From assembly GCF_000447755.1 (NCBI RefSeq), contig NZ_AUNE01000029.1, positions 23,699 to 87,698 on the forward strand: a stretch of DNA of 64,000 bases, in the 5' to 3' direction. Made by a program: the position numbers and the translations under genes. Positions 34,286 through 43,697 of this stretch are shown one piece after another (position 1 is the stretch's first letter; every line of letters starts with the position of its first letter). The notes under the pieces were generated by a model that did no database searches, was not told the origin of the DNA, and was given only the letters and a program-made list of their open reading frames with translations. The DNA is from Bacteriovorax sp. BSW11_IV. Lineage in GTDB: Bacteria > Bdellovibrionota > Bacteriovoracia > Bacteriovoracales > Bacteriovoracaceae.

Positions 34286-35363
34286 AATCGATATCACCAG
34301 TTGTGGCCAATTTCATCTTTGTCTTCTTAACTTTATCATCTCTTATATATTCAATCTCAACTTCATCGCCGACTTTGTAATTTTCTAGTACATTGTAAAT
34401 CTCATCAAAGTTATTAACTTCTTTTCCATCCACCTTTACTAAAATATCTCCAACATATGGTCGGCCATATTCATCACGTGTCATTCCTTTCATACCAGCT
34501 TTACCGGCCGGACCATCTTCATCAACGTAAGTGATGACTATACCTTTTTTAATTCCAAAACGATCTCTATAAGGCTCAGGAAGAACACCTATGCGAAATC
34601 CTGGTCTAACAATTTTCCCGTGCTTAATAAGTTCAGGGACAATTCTTTTGACTGTATCAATAGGAACTGCAAAGCCTACACCTGCACTCGATCCAGATTG
34701 ACTATAGATCATTGTATTAACACCGATAACTCTGCCTGTTGAATCAAGAAGTGGTCCACCAGAGTTCCCTGGATTAATTGATGTGTCTGTTTGAATCATA
34801 TTAGCAATTGATACCCCGCCAATTCCTTTAATACTTCTCCCTGTTGCAGAAATAATACCTGCAGTAATTGTGTGGTCTAATCCAAATGGATTTCCAAGTG
34901 CCATGGCCTTTTGTCCAATCACTAAATCTTTTGAATTTCCTGTAATTATTGGTGCAAGAGAACCAGGTCTTTCTTCAAGTTTTAAAACAGCAAGATCTTT
35001 CAGAGGTTCAACTCCAACAAGTTTGGCCTTGTATTGTTTCTTATCATTATGAAAAGTTACTGTGAACTTGTCCCCATCTTCGACAACGTGATAATTAGTC
35101 ACAATGTGACCATCTTTATCCCAAACAAACCCAGAGCCGGCCCCCGCAGGAACTTCTGTGGACATATAATCAAAAATAAAACCGCGTTTTACCTTTCTGA
35201 TATTTGTAATGTTCACAACAGAGTTTACATTTTGTTGATAGACATTGATCGTGTTCTTTTCGTACTCAAGGAGATTTTTTGATTCATCTTGTCCAAACAG
35301 AGCGTAGGTGTTTATTGAGGTGACAAGAGTGAGCGGGATAACTACTTTGCTTAACAAATTCAC
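34284..35363 (-). CDS. HtrA/DegP-like serine protease with one PDZ domain
   Basis: 359 residues from GTG at 35363 with a strong AGGAGG 6 bp upstream. Signal peptide (~1-21). Catalytic triad His92 (TNYHVV), Asp123 (LKDLAVL) and Ser201 (NPGNSGGP). A single PDZ domain spans ~250-350 (GIVITYVDEDGPAGKAG, GDILVKVDGKEV). One PDZ is the DegS/HtrA2 layout rather than DegP's two, but there is no obvious retained anchor, so the protein is probably periplasmic. It performs envelope protein quality control. Confidence 0.93.
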   Translation of the reverse strand: MNLLSKVVIPLTLVTSINTYALFGQDESKNLLEYEKNTINVYQQNVNSVVNITNIRKVKRGFIFDYMSTEVPAGAGSGFVWDKDGHIVTNYHVVEDGDKFTVTFHNDKKQYKAKLVGVEPLKDLAVLKLEERPGSLAPIITGNSKDLVIGQKAMALGNPFGLDHTITAGIISATGRSIKGIGGVSIANMIQTDTSINPGNSGGPLLDSTGRVIGVNTMIYSQSGSSAGVGFAVPIDTVKRIVPELIKHGKIVRPGFRIGVLPEPYRDRFGIKKGIVITYVDEDGPAGKAGMKGMTRDEYGRPYVGDILVKVDGKEVNNFDEIYNVLENYKVGDEVEIEYIRDDKVKKTKMKLATTGDID

Positions 35364-35473
35364 AACTTTTCCTCCTGGATTGTTTGCTCCACCGTTACTA
35401 TATAGATATAATCGTGTGAAATTTTGCGCAAGAAAAGATGCGGCAAAAATTATGTCAAAATGGAGTTAAGTCC

Positions 35474-36370
35474 TTGGAAATAAAATACTTTAATAGAGAA
35501 AATGGCAATTTTGAGATTGAAAAAGTGTATGGAGATAAGGCCGTGCGCTGGATGTACCAATCTGAAATGGGAAAAACTCTAACAAATTTACTGGTAAAAG
35601 CGCCGCTGAGTGTAATTTACGGTGCTATTCAATCAAGTGCTTGGTCCAAATCCAAAGTAGATCCCTTTATCAAAGATTTTAATATTGCTATCGATGATTA
35701 TCTTCCCGAAGAAGGAAGAGAAGAAATTGATCCCTATTCATCTTTCAATGCTTTTTTTATTCGTCGCTTTAAAGAGGGAAAAAGACCTTTTACATCAACG
35801 AAATCAGTAATGCCTGCATTTAGTGAAGCAAGATACTTTGGATATGAATCTATCAATGACAACGATACGATTCCTGTAAAAGGAAAATATCTTAATGCTA
35901 AGGAACTTCTTGGTAATGAGAAATGGACGAGTACATTTCAAGATGGTCCTCTTTTATTAGCAAGACTATGTCCTGTGGATTATCATCGCTTTCATTTTCC
36001 TGATAATGGGAAAGTTGTGGACTATTACAAAGTGGGTGGAGAATACCACTCTGTAAACCCAATCGCTCTTAAAGAAAAGGCCGATATCTTTTCAACAAAT
36101 ATTCGCGAAGTGACAATTCTTGAAACTGAAAACTTTGGTAAACTCGCTTATGTTGAAGTTGGGGCCATTTGCGTAGGAAAAATTGTACAATCGACAGATT
36201 TAACAAACTTTAATCGTGGGGACGAAAAAGGATTTTTCTTATTTGGTGGCTCTACAGTTATTGTTATCGGGGAGAAAGGTAAGTGGAAGCCTTGTGAAGA
36301 GATTTTACAATACACTCCACAAGGAATCGAGACATACGTTAAACTCGGAACACCTGTCGCAAACGCCTAG
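35474..36370 (+). CDS. psd: Phosphatidylserine decarboxylase
   Basis: About 298 residues from TTG at 35474 (GGAG 8 bp upstream; MEIKYFNRENG resembles the usual start). ATG at 35438 is an alternative. SFNAFFIRRFKEGKRPF, LARLCPVDYHRFHFPDNGKV and the late FLFGGSTVIV are family landmarks. The GGST site stands where LGST is usual; self-cleavage before Ser gives the pyruvoyl cofactor. It makes phosphatidylethanolamine from phosphatidylserine at the inner membrane. No pss gene is adjacent. Its stop abuts the stop of the convergent EEP gene. Confidence 0.93.
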   Translation: MEIKYFNRENGNFEIEKVYGDKAVRWMYQSEMGKTLTNLLVKAPLSVIYGAIQSSAWSKSKVDPFIKDFNIAIDDYLPEEGREEIDPYSSFNAFFIRRFKEGKRPFTSTKSVMPAFSEARYFGYESINDNDTIPVKGKYLNAKELLGNEKWTSTFQDGPLLLARLCPVDYHRFHFPDNGKVVDYYKVGGEYHSVNPIALKEKADIFSTNIREVTILETENFGKLAYVEVGAICVGKIVQSTDLTNFNRGDEKGFFLFGGSTVIVIGEKGKWKPCEEILQYTPQGIETYVKLGTPVANA

Positions 36371-37150
36371 TTATTCTTTTAAATTAAATGATCCAAAAAC
36401 GGGGTAGTGATCCGAAGGGTAAACCCCGTTTTTGTTCTTCTTATACATTTCCATTTCTATTACCTGAAAGTCTGGTGAAGTGAGAATCCAATCGATTCTT
36501 GTTCCTTCTTTTCTGTGTCCAGAAAAGTCATGGTGTGATGGCTCTTCATCTTTTCTAAGCATAAACCAAGTATCTCTAAGCTCTGGCCAGTGATGATTTA
36601 AACGATGACGAACGGCCTCAAAAGGTGATTCATTAAAGTCGCCCGTTAAAATCATGGGTAGTTTTTCATCATTAACTTTGTTGCACTCTTCAACAAGAAC
36701 CTCAATCTGCCTTGATCTCGTTTCTGATAACACGTGATCAAGATGAGTATTAACATAGAAAAAGTCTTTACCTGATTGGTGATGATGAGCTTTCACCCAC
36801 GTGCAAAGTCGAGGAAACGCACTCTCAAAAGACTTTGAACCCGGAGTTGATGGAGTTTCACTCAACCAGATATCTCCACTCTCATACACATTAATTTTTT
36901 CAGGATTAACATAAATACAGGGATACATTCTTTCATCAATCCAATCCCTGTGTTCATCAATTAATTTTAAATTCTTAAGTAGGCCTGCAAGATCTTTGAT
37001 TTGATTCTCGCGTCCTTCTTGTGTCCCCAGAATGTCCGGTGAAAATTCATTAATACATTCCGCAAGAATTTCACGTCTGCCTTTCCAGTCGTGAATACCA
37101 TCATTCGGGTTATCAAATCGAATATTGCTCGTAGCAATTTTAAAATTCAT
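36371..37150 (-). CDS. Endonuclease/exonuclease/phosphatase (EEP) family hydrolase
   Basis: 259 residues. Landmarks are NIRFDNPNDG (Asn), ILGTQEGRE (metal Glu), VNTHLDHV, MILTGDFNESP (Asp/Asn), RIDWILTS and the terminal SDHYPVFGSF (Asp/His). These are the catalytic residues of the Mg2+-dependent EEP fold. Bacterial relatives act on nucleic acids, phospholipids or inositol phosphates, and sequence alone does not decide. No signal peptide, so it is cytoplasmic. The 3' end of its coding sequence contains a hairpin that serves as terminator for psd. Confidence 0.88.
   Translation of the reverse strand: MNFKIATSNIRFDNPNDGIHDWKGRREILAECINEFSPDILGTQEGRENQIKDLAGLLKNLKLIDEHRDWIDERMYPCIYVNPEKINVYESGDIWLSETPSTPGSKSFESAFPRLCTWVKAHHHQSGKDFFYVNTHLDHVLSETRSRQIEVLVEECNKVNDEKLPMILTGDFNESPFEAVRHRLNHHWPELRDTWFMLRKDEEPSHHDFSGHRKEGTRIDWILTSPDFQVIEMEMYKKNKNGVYPSDHYPVFGSFNLKE
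36394..36440 (+). terminator. Probable terminator of psd, inside the EEP gene
   Basis: AAAAACGGGGT (36394-36404) pairs with ACCCCGTTTTT (36422-36432), followed by T-rich sequence on the plus strand. It lies in the coding sequence of the convergent gene. Confidence 0.6.
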
Positions 37151-37298
37151 GGGCTCTCCGTATCCATATGAGAACAGGTTGTACTTGTTTGAGAACGCTA
37201 TTATGCCCCCAAAATTGTCATTCCAATAGTTTACTCTGCAATGAGAATTGGCACAAATCGTGCTTCAAAAGTGAAAAAATTGCGAACGGGAGAGGGTT

Positions 37299-37622
37299 AT
37301 GAGTGAGCAGAAGAAAATACTTGATCAGTTTATGAGTTTATATAACAGACCAACATACGAAGAAATGTCTTCGGTAACAGGTATTCAAGTAACTCGTTGT
37401 TTTCGTCTTGTTAATGGGGCCGAAATGAAACTTAAAGAATACTTAATATTCAAAAAATTAATAAGCGACAAGGTTGCTAGTGAATCGCTTATTACACTAG
37501 CTGAAAGTTGTCTTGTATCACTTAATGAGACGGCCCTGAAGGAGATTGCTGATCTTTGTGAAAGAAAGCTGTTCTTTAAACATTTATCAACAGAGTCACA
37601 TTTAATCGAAAAACAAGCATAA
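37299..37622 (+). CDS. Small HTH protein, N-terminal part of a split regulator
   Basis: 107 residues. An HTH-like segment at ~18-50 (TYEEMSSVTGIQVTRCFRLVNGAEMKL) aligns by eye with the N-terminal HTH of the 257-residue regulators at 48256 and 49456. The rest is helical (LITLAESCLVSLNETALKEIADL). No membrane part. It lies 12 bp before a 160-residue gene that resembles the rest of those regulators, so the two may be a split version of one protein or two interacting subunits. GGGAGAGGG precedes the ATG. No frameshift signature is seen. Confidence 0.65.
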   Translation: MSEQKKILDQFMSLYNRPTYEEMSSVTGIQVTRCFRLVNGAEMKLKEYLIFKKLISDKVASESLITLAESCLVSLNETALKEIADLCERKLFFKHLSTESHLIEKQA

Positions 37623-37634
37623 TAAGGGGTCGGT

Positions 37635-38117
37635 ATGAACAAAGTAATGATGCTAGAGCGTGCAGTATTAGAGTCAATTGGAGCAGGTAACAAAACAGCT
37701 CAGAGGATATCTGATGATATCGGTCTGACTTTGACTTGGGTAAAGTCTATTTTATTTCAATTGCAGTCTAAGGGAGTCATCGGATTTGATGGATACTCGT
37801 ACTCATTTATGAATAAAGAAAAATTAAGTGAAATAAATTCAGAAGATAATGTGAAATACGAAATTAAGGAGATTACAAACTCTATGATCGAGTCTTATTT
37901 TGCAAAAAATCCAAAAGTAGGGATGAAGCTACAAAAAGTAAATATGACTGACAGCGAGGCCGAAATATTTAAAACAATGCTTCAAAATTTAGAAAACTTT
38001 ATTTCTGATTTGCGAACGCGCAAAAGGCAGAGCAAAACATCTAATCAACAAGTCATCTTTTGGGGTTCCACAACTTATCAATCTCTTCTTGGGGATTTTA
38101 TAAGGAATAATTGTTAG
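37635..38117 (+). CDS. Winged-helix protein, C-terminal part of a split regulator
   Basis: 160 residues. Residues ~8-55 form a winged-helix-like unit (KTAQRISDDIGLTLTWVKSILFQLQSKGVIGFDG). A helical C-terminal part follows (ITNSMIESYF; MTDSEAEIFKTMLQNLENFISDLRTRKR) like the DUF4423-type tail. Combined with the 107-residue gene upstream the total (267) equals the single-chain regulators elsewhere in the window (257). The basic end and loose tail are unusual. It is 55 bp before the response-regulator gene and may be co-transcribed with it. Confidence 0.65.
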   Translation: MNKVMMLERAVLESIGAGNKTAQRISDDIGLTLTWVKSILFQLQSKGVIGFDGYSYSFMNKEKLSEINSEDNVKYEIKEITNSMIESYFAKNPKVGMKLQKVNMTDSEAEIFKTMLQNLENFISDLRTRKRQSKTSNQQVIFWGSTTYQSLLGDFIRNNC

Positions 38118-38172
38118 TATTGACGATTTTACCGTTGGCCAATAAAATCCTATTATTACAGAGGGAATAAAA

Positions 38173-38853
38173 ATGGATAAAATTTTATTGGTCGATGACC
38201 ATGCGCTTTTTCTCGAAGAAATGACAGGTGCTCTTTCTGAATTTTTTGAAGTTAAATCTACAAATAGTTCATTAGAGGCCGTAGATATTTTAGGTAAAGA
38301 TGAATTCAAAGCGATTGTAATCGACTTACATATGCCGATGATTGATGGCTTTTCTCTAATTGAAAAAATTAGAGAACACGGTAGCTATAATGGTTGCCCA
38401 ATTTTACTTCTAAGTGGAAGTTTAAATAACGATAAGAAGATTCAGGCCCTGAGAATTGAATTTGATGAAGTTCTCTCTAAGAGTATGTCTGTAGATCAAA
38501 TCGTTGTTCGTATCAAAAATAGAATTGCTCATTTCAAAAAACACTTCACTTCGGCCGTGTACACAATTGGTAATTTGAAAATCAATCGTGAAATCTATGA
38601 GGTTCAAGTTAATAGCGAAACAATTTCTCTTACAAAGAATGAAATTAAAATTCTAATTCATTTAGCTGAGAAGGTCGGAACTATCGTTCCTCGCGATGAA
38701 ATTGTTAGTAGTATTTGGCCAGGAAAAGAAATTGGTGAAGGGGCCCTAAATACTCATATTTCGAATTTGAGAAAAAAGATCAATGAGTTCAACGGTGTTA
38801 TTCGTTGTATTCGTGAAAAAGGCGTTACTATCTTACCCCCAGAGGCCCTCTAG
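38173..38853 (+). CDS. OmpR/PhoB-type response regulator
   Basis: 226 residues. Receiver domain 1-~118 with acidic pocket Asp8/Asp9 and phospho-acceptor Asp51 (AIVIDLHMPMIDGF). The conserved Lys103 is present, but the following Pro-Phe is replaced by SMS. The DNA-binding winged helix covers ~125-226 (ISLTKNEIKILIHLAE, NTHISNLRKKINEF). It closely resembles the regulator at 46433, including the Ser-Met-Ser sequence. No histidine kinase is adjacent. Its stop shares CTAG with the convergent MetE-like gene. Confidence 0.92.
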   Translation: MDKILLVDDHALFLEEMTGALSEFFEVKSTNSSLEAVDILGKDEFKAIVIDLHMPMIDGFSLIEKIREHGSYNGCPILLLSGSLNNDKKIQALRIEFDEVLSKSMSVDQIVVRIKNRIAHFKKHFTSAVYTIGNLKINREIYEVQVNSETISLTKNEIKILIHLAEKVGTIVPRDEIVSSIWPGKEIGEGALNTHISNLRKKINEFNGVIRCIREKGVTILPPEAL

Positions 38854-38880
38854 TTACTAGAGAGTTTTTCTTTTATTTTA
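38848..38880 (+). terminator. Possible terminator of the response regulator gene
   Basis: CTCTAG-TTA-CTAGAG (38848-38862) is followed by a T-rich tract. The stem is only 6 bp. It overlaps the stop codons of both convergent genes and the 3' coding end of the MetE-like gene. Confidence 0.5.
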
Positions 38881-39569
38881 TTTAAATTTTTTAGAACTAA
38901 AGACGTATCAATATTTCTGTCTGCAAGTCCGCAAGTGGCAGACAGGTATATTGCTTTTGTTCTCTTTAAAATAATAGGAAAAATCTGTTGTTCGAGCATG
39001 CCTAAATCACAATCATTCATTGTTGGAACAATCCCTAGCACAGGTTCTATTTCATATTGAAGAACATCTTCTAATGTGAATTGATGATTTAAGTAAATAT
39101 CGTAGGAAAGATAATCAAATCCTAAAGATATAGTATCATCCAAATTAAAAGTTCCACATGAATGAAGTCCAATTGGATGATCTTCTCTTATGATTTCAAT
39201 AATTTCTTTATGTGCTTTTGTAATCTTTGGAAAAAAAGGTTCATCAATAAATACAATTAAATCTTTGTGAACGAGATTTGATTTAAGATAATGATAATAA
39301 TCAAGAATAACTTTTGTATCTAGATTTGAGGATAAGGGGCCAGGAATCTGAATCTTTAATGGACCCTTTATTAATCTTGCGTTCAATTCATTTAGACTCA
39401 AACAAGTTTTTTCAATACATGCTTTTATCATATTCCCCTCTAAATGAGGGAGTTGCGGTAAAAAGGCAACGTCATGAGATAAAGCGTAGTCAATGGCTTC
39501 TTTAACCGTATTAAAAGGCAAGCTGCCTATTCCAAATGTTTGAAAGGTGTTATTTTCCGACATAGCCAT
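38850..39569 (-). CDS. Short MetE-like (UROD/MetE superfamily) protein
   Basis: 239 residues (ATG at 39569, or 39563). It keeps MetE catalytic-domain landmarks: FGIGSLPF at the start, IQIPGPLS, VFIDEPFF, the zinc-ligand pair GLHSCGTF (His and Cys) and the third ligand SATCGLADR. MetE itself is ~750 residues; this is about the size of a single catalytic barrel, like the archaeal-type core MetE proteins that use methylcobamides or corrinoid proteins as methyl donor. It is the last gene of metF-metH-orf-this, overlapping the orf by 20 bp. A methyl-transfer role in methionine synthesis is therefore likely (inference). Confidence 0.75.
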   Translation of the reverse strand: MAMSENNTFQTFGIGSLPFNTVKEAIDYALSHDVAFLPQLPHLEGNMIKACIEKTCLSLNELNARLIKGPLKIQIPGPLSSNLDTKVILDYYHYLKSNLVHKDLIVFIDEPFFPKITKAHKEIIEIIREDHPIGLHSCGTFNLDDTISLGFDYLSYDIYLNHQFTLEDVLQYEIEPVLGIVPTMNDCDLGMLEQQIFPIILKRTKAIYLSATCGLADRNIDTSLVLKNLNKIKEKLSSN

Positions 39570-39966
39570 AAGTTTTTAGCATGTCGCTTACAAGGTCTTT
39601 GAAATCATGCTTTACTTCACGATTGTCTGGAGCAAGATCAGAACATTGAAGATAGCCAATCATTTTTAGAAAGTCTGTTTGTCTTTTTTGTCCACAAAGC
39701 CATTTATGAAATACTTCAATCGTTTCGATCCATTCAGCTAATGAATAACTCGAATTATCGACCATAGTGAAAAATTTTGTAATAACACTATGGCCATTGG
39801 GATTAGATTTAAAGGCCTTGAAAAGATATTGGAAAATTATTGAAAATTGTTCAAGAGAAGCGCAAGAGCTCAGTATTTTTGTAAGCTCTTCATCCGAAAT
39901 ATCTTTTAGAGAAACGCTTGCCCTCGCATTTTCGAAGGCGCGCTTTTTTTGATCATTATCTATCAC
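39550..39966 (-). CDS. Unknown protein in the methionine operon
   Basis: 138 residues from GTG at 39966, chosen because GGAG lies 5 bp upstream; GTG at 39972 overlaps that site. The sequence is all-helical (EELTKILSSCASLEQFSIIFQYLFKAF, SYSLAEWIETIEVFHKWL) and ends in LVSDMLKTYGYVG. No signal peptide and no known motif. It overlaps the end of metH and the start of the MetE-like gene, so it is tightly coupled to both. A small helical partner for one of these methyltransferases is possible, but I recognise no homologue. Confidence 0.65.
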   Translation of the reverse strand: MIDNDQKKRAFENARASVSLKDISDEELTKILSSCASLEQFSIIFQYLFKAFKSNPNGHSVITKFFTMVDNSSYSLAEWIETIEVFHKWLCGQKRQTDFLKMIGYLQCSDLAPDNREVKHDFKDLVSDMLKTYGYVGK

Positions 39967-42900
39967 TAGCACTCCGGCTCATAATCAAGATTTGGAGATA
40001 ACCATCTCTCAATTTCTTTGACCAGCATACCTTTTCTTTTTGCATAATCTTCAATTTGATCGCGGCCAATATTTCCAACAGTGAAATACTTCGCATCTGG
40101 ATGATTAAAATAGAGTCCAGATACTGAAGATGGAGGATTCATAGCAAAGTTTTCTGTTAGTGTTGCTCCAATATTTTCATTGGCGTTCAAAACTTTCCAT
40201 AGAATTTCTTTTTCAGTGTGATCAGGGCATGCAGGATAACCTGGTGCCGGCCTAATTCCTCTATATAGCTCTTTAATGAGATCTTCGTTTGAAAATTTCT
40301 CATCCATCCCAAACCCAAACTCATCACGAACTCGTTTGTGAAGATATTCAGCAAGAGCCTCGGCAAGTCTGTCTCCAATGGCCTTAACCATAATGGCATT
40401 ATAATCGTCGTTAATTTTCTCAAAATGTTTTGCGAAGTTTTCTACATCTTGACCCATTGTGACTGCGAAAGCGCCAAGATAATCAGTTCTATTTGAACTT
40501 TTTGGTGCAATAAAGTCAGCTAGGGACATATGATGATGACCGTGTTCAACTTTTTCTTTTTGTTGTCTTAGAAAATGGAAAGTATCAACCACAGAACCAT
40601 TATCATTGTAAATTTCTACGTCATCCCCAATTGAATTCGCTTTGAAAAGACCAACAACGGCCTTCGGTGTAAATCTCTTTTCAGCAATAATGCGCTCAAG
40701 AAGTTTATTGGCATCATTGAACAGTTTTTTTGCCTCATGGCCATAAACATCATGACCTAATATTTTTGGATATGTTCCCTTTAGTTCCCACGTCCAAAAA
40801 AATGGAGACCAATCAATATAGGGAACTAAATCCTCTAGAGAAATATCATTATAAACCTTTACTCCAGTGTAAGTTGGAGTTGGGATATCTATTTTATCCC
40901 ATAAGCTAATAAGTTTATTTTCTTTTGCATCTTCAAAAGAGACAACACGAGAAGCGTCGCTTTGACCTTTTTGGAATCTTTCTTTTAATCTTTTTTGATT
41001 TTCTTTTAATTCAATAGCAAACTTTTCTCTTTTTTCAGGATTGATTAGATTTGAACAAACCTCGACAACAAGAGATGCATCTCCAACATGAACAATAGGT
41101 GAGTCATAGTGCTCAGCTATTTTAATGGCCGTGTGGGCCTTTGATGTCGTCGCCCCACCAATTAAAATTGGTGTTGTAAATCCCGATCTTTGAAATTCTT
41201 TTGCAACGTGAATCATTTCATCTAATGAAGGAGTAATGAGTCCGCTAAGACCTACAATATCTGCATTATGTTTTTTAGCTTCATCAATGATTTTCTCACA
41301 TGAAACCATAACACCTAGATCAATAACTTTAAAACCGTTACAAGCAAGTACGACTGAGACAATATTTTTTCCAATGTCGTGAACATCACCTTTAACTGTC
41401 GCAATAACAAATACTGACTGCCCACGAGCATTTGCATTTCTTCTTTTTTCCTCTTCCATAAAAGGTTGAAGGTAAGCAACAGCTTGCTTCATGACTCTGG
41501 CACTTTTTACAACTTGCGGAAGAAACATTTTTCCTGAACCAAAAAGATCTCCAACAACTCTCATCCCATTCATTAAAGGACCTTCAATAACCTTTAATGG
41601 GATTTGAAGTTCTTGTCGGGCCTCTTCTGTGTCGGCTTCAATATATGTCGTGACACCTTTTACGATAGCATGGGTGATTCTTTCATCTAAAGTTCCATGG
41701 CGCCATTTTTCGTCAATTTCAGTTTTCTTTTTCTCGCTGCCTTTAATCTTTTCAGCATAGTCAACGAGGGCCTCTGTGGCATTGTCGTTTCTATTTAGAA
41801 GAACATCTTCAACTCTTATTAGAAGTTCTTTATCGATATTTTCATAAACTTCAAGCATCCCAGCATTGACGATTCCCATGTCTAGGCCTGCTTTTATAGC
41901 ATGAAATAGAAAGGCCGAGTGCATGGCCTCGCGTACAATATTATTTCCTCTAAAGCTGAAAGAAATATTAGAAACACCACCGCTTGTTAAAGCGCCAGGG
42001 CATGTCTTTTTAATTTCTCTAACGGCCTCGATAAAATCAACGGCGTAAGAGTTGTGCTCTTCAATACCAGTTGCCACTGTAAGAATATTTGGATCAAAAA
42101 TAATATCTGTAGGATCAACTCCAACTTCTTCCGTTAAAATGCGATAGGCCCTTTGACAAATACGAACTTTATCTTCTTTTGAAGCTGCCTGTCCCTGTTC
42201 ATCAAAGGCCATGACTACGATTGCAGCGCCATAGCGAGAGATGATTTTTGCGTGTTCTTTGAATTTCTCTTCACCCTCTTTTAAAGAGATCGAATTGACA
42301 ATTCCTTTACCTTGAATGCACTTTAAACCAGCTTCAATGACCGACCATTTAGAGGAATCGATCATAATAGGTACTTTGCAAATATCTGGTTCACTGGCCA
42401 CAAGGTTTAGAAACTTAGTCATAGAGGCCTCTGAATCAAGAAGCCCCTCATCAAAGTTAATATCAATGATATTGGCGCCATTTTCTACTTGGCTTCTCGC
42501 AATATCTAGCGCGGCTTCGAAGTCACCATTTTTGATGAGTTTAGCAAAGCGCGGTGAACCCGTGACATTTGTTCTCTCTCCAACCATATAAAATGGTCTA
42601 TTCTGATCTTGGAAGATTGTCAGTGGTTCAAGGCCACTGAGTCTTAGGGCCTGAGTTATTGAATGTTTTTTTCTAGGTTTAATATCTTTTAGTGTAGAGA
42701 CGATGGCACGAATGTGATCTGGAGTCGTACCACAACAACCTCCAACAATATTAATGAAACCAGATTGCGCAAAATCTTTTAGCAAATATGAAGTGTCCTC
42801 TGGTTTTTCATCATAACCAGTATCACTCAAAGGGTTAGGCAGACCCGCGTTTGGGTAGCAACTAATAAATGTATTTGAGATTTGGGAAAGTTCTTCAATA

Positions 42901-43685
42901 TAAGGGCGCATTTCTTTAGCACCAAGGGCACAATTGATTCCCACACTAATTGGTCTAGCATGGGATACTGAGTTCCAAAAAGCTTCTACCGTTTGACCAG
43001 ATAAGGTTCTTCCAGATGCATCTGTAATCGTCACTGAGAGCATGATGGGAAATCTTTCTGCTCTCCCTTCATGGAATTTTTCAATAGCAAAAATTGCGGC
43101 CTTAAGATTGAGTGTATCAAATGTCGTTTCAGGAAGAAGAATATCAACTCCACCTTCAACAAGAGCGCATATTTGTTCGTAATAGTTCTCAACAAGCTCG
43201 TCGAATGATGTGGCCCTATAGGCAGGGTTGTTTACATCAGGTGATATTGAACATGTCTTATTTGTTGGGCCTAACGCTCCGGCCACATAACACTTTCTGT
43301 CTGGATGTTTGGCCATAAAATCAAGACATGCTTTCTTTGCTAACTCAGCACTTTTTTTGTTGATCTCATAGGCGACACTTTGCAGGTCATAATCGGCTTG
43401 GGCAATTTGAGTACCAGAGAAAGTGTTTGTTTCAATGATATCTGAACCAGCTTCTAAATATTGAGTATGAATAGCGTAAATAACTTCAGGCTTAGTGATA
43501 CTAAGAAGATCATTATTTCCCTTAAGGTCGAGGTGATGATCTTTAAAACGATCACCGCGATAATCTTCTTCAGTTAATTTATATCTTTGGATCATCGTTC
43601 CCATGGCCCCATCAAGGAACACTAGACGTTGATTCAAAGTTTCTACAAGCTCTAGACCAGAGGAAGTCAGAGGAATTGTTTTCAT
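39966..43685 (-). CDS. metH: Cobalamin-dependent methionine synthase
   Basis: 1239 residues, full MetH length (E. coli 1227). It transfers methyl from methyltetrahydrofolate via cobalamin to homocysteine. Domains in order: homocysteine-binding (~1-340; zinc Cys in INCALG and [10 protein letters not shown]), pterin-binding (~360-630; [25 protein letters not shown]), cap and B12-binding (~660-900; GDVHDIGKN with the cobalt-ligand His, [19 protein letters not shown]) and AdoMet reactivation (~920-1239; [12 protein letters not shown]). It is 12 bp downstream of metF. It needs the B12 imported by the btu system. Confidence 0.97.
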   Translation of the reverse strand: MKTIPLTSSGLELVETLNQRLVFLDGAMGTMIQRYKLTEEDYRGDRFKDHHLDLKGNNDLLSITKPEVIYAIHTQYLEAGSDIIETNTFSGTQIAQADYDLQSVAYEINKKSAELAKKACLDFMAKHPDRKCYVAGALGPTNKTCSISPDVNNPAYRATSFDELVENYYEQICALVEGGVDILLPETTFDTLNLKAAIFAIEKFHEGRAERFPIMLSVTITDASGRTLSGQTVEAFWNSVSHARPISVGINCALGAKEMRPYIEELSQISNTFISCYPNAGLPNPLSDTGYDEKPEDTSYLLKDFAQSGFINIVGGCCGTTPDHIRAIVSTLKDIKPRKKHSITQALRLSGLEPLTIFQDQNRPFYMVGERTNVTGSPRFAKLIKNGDFEAALDIARSQVENGANIIDINFDEGLLDSEASMTKFLNLVASEPDICKVPIMIDSSKWSVIEAGLKCIQGKGIVNSISLKEGEEKFKEHAKIISRYGAAIVVMAFDEQGQAASKEDKVRICQRAYRILTEEVGVDPTDIIFDPNILTVATGIEEHNSYAVDFIEAVREIKKTCPGALTSGGVSNISFSFRGNNIVREAMHSAFLFHAIKAGLDMGIVNAGMLEVYENIDKELLIRVEDVLLNRNDNATEALVDYAEKIKGSEKKKTEIDEKWRHGTLDERITHAIVKGVTTYIEADTEEARQELQIPLKVIEGPLMNGMRVVGDLFGSGKMFLPQVVKSARVMKQAVAYLQPFMEEEKRRNANARGQSVFVIATVKGDVHDIGKNIVSVVLACNGFKVIDLGVMVSCEKIIDEAKKHNADIVGLSGLITPSLDEMIHVAKEFQRSGFTTPILIGGATTSKAHTAIKIAEHYDSPIVHVGDASLVVEVCSNLINPEKREKFAIELKENQKRLKERFQKGQSDASRVVSFEDAKENKLISLWDKIDIPTPTYTGVKVYNDISLEDLVPYIDWSPFFWTWELKGTYPKILGHDVYGHEAKKLFNDANKLLERIIAEKRFTPKAVVGLFKANSIGDDVEIYNDNGSVVDTFHFLRQQKEKVEHGHHHMSLADFIAPKSSNRTDYLGAFAVTMGQDVENFAKHFEKINDDYNAIMVKAIGDRLAEALAEYLHKRVRDEFGFGMDEKFSNEDLIKELYRGIRPAPGYPACPDHTEKEILWKVLNANENIGATLTENFAMNPPSSVSGLYFNHPDAKYFTVGNIGRDQIEDYAKRKGMLVKEIERWLSPNLDYEPEC

Positions 43686-43697
43686 TTTGATCCTTTC

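Noticed and set aside
36371..37150. Specific assignment of the EEP protein as exodeoxyribonuclease III
   Set aside because: General catalytic residues are present but ExoIII-specific DNA-binding segments are not evident.
37299..38117. Split HTH pair as a sequencing frameshift of one gene
   Set aside because: Separate stop and start are 12 bp apart with a plausible ribosome site (AAGGGG) before the second gene, so two real genes are more likely.
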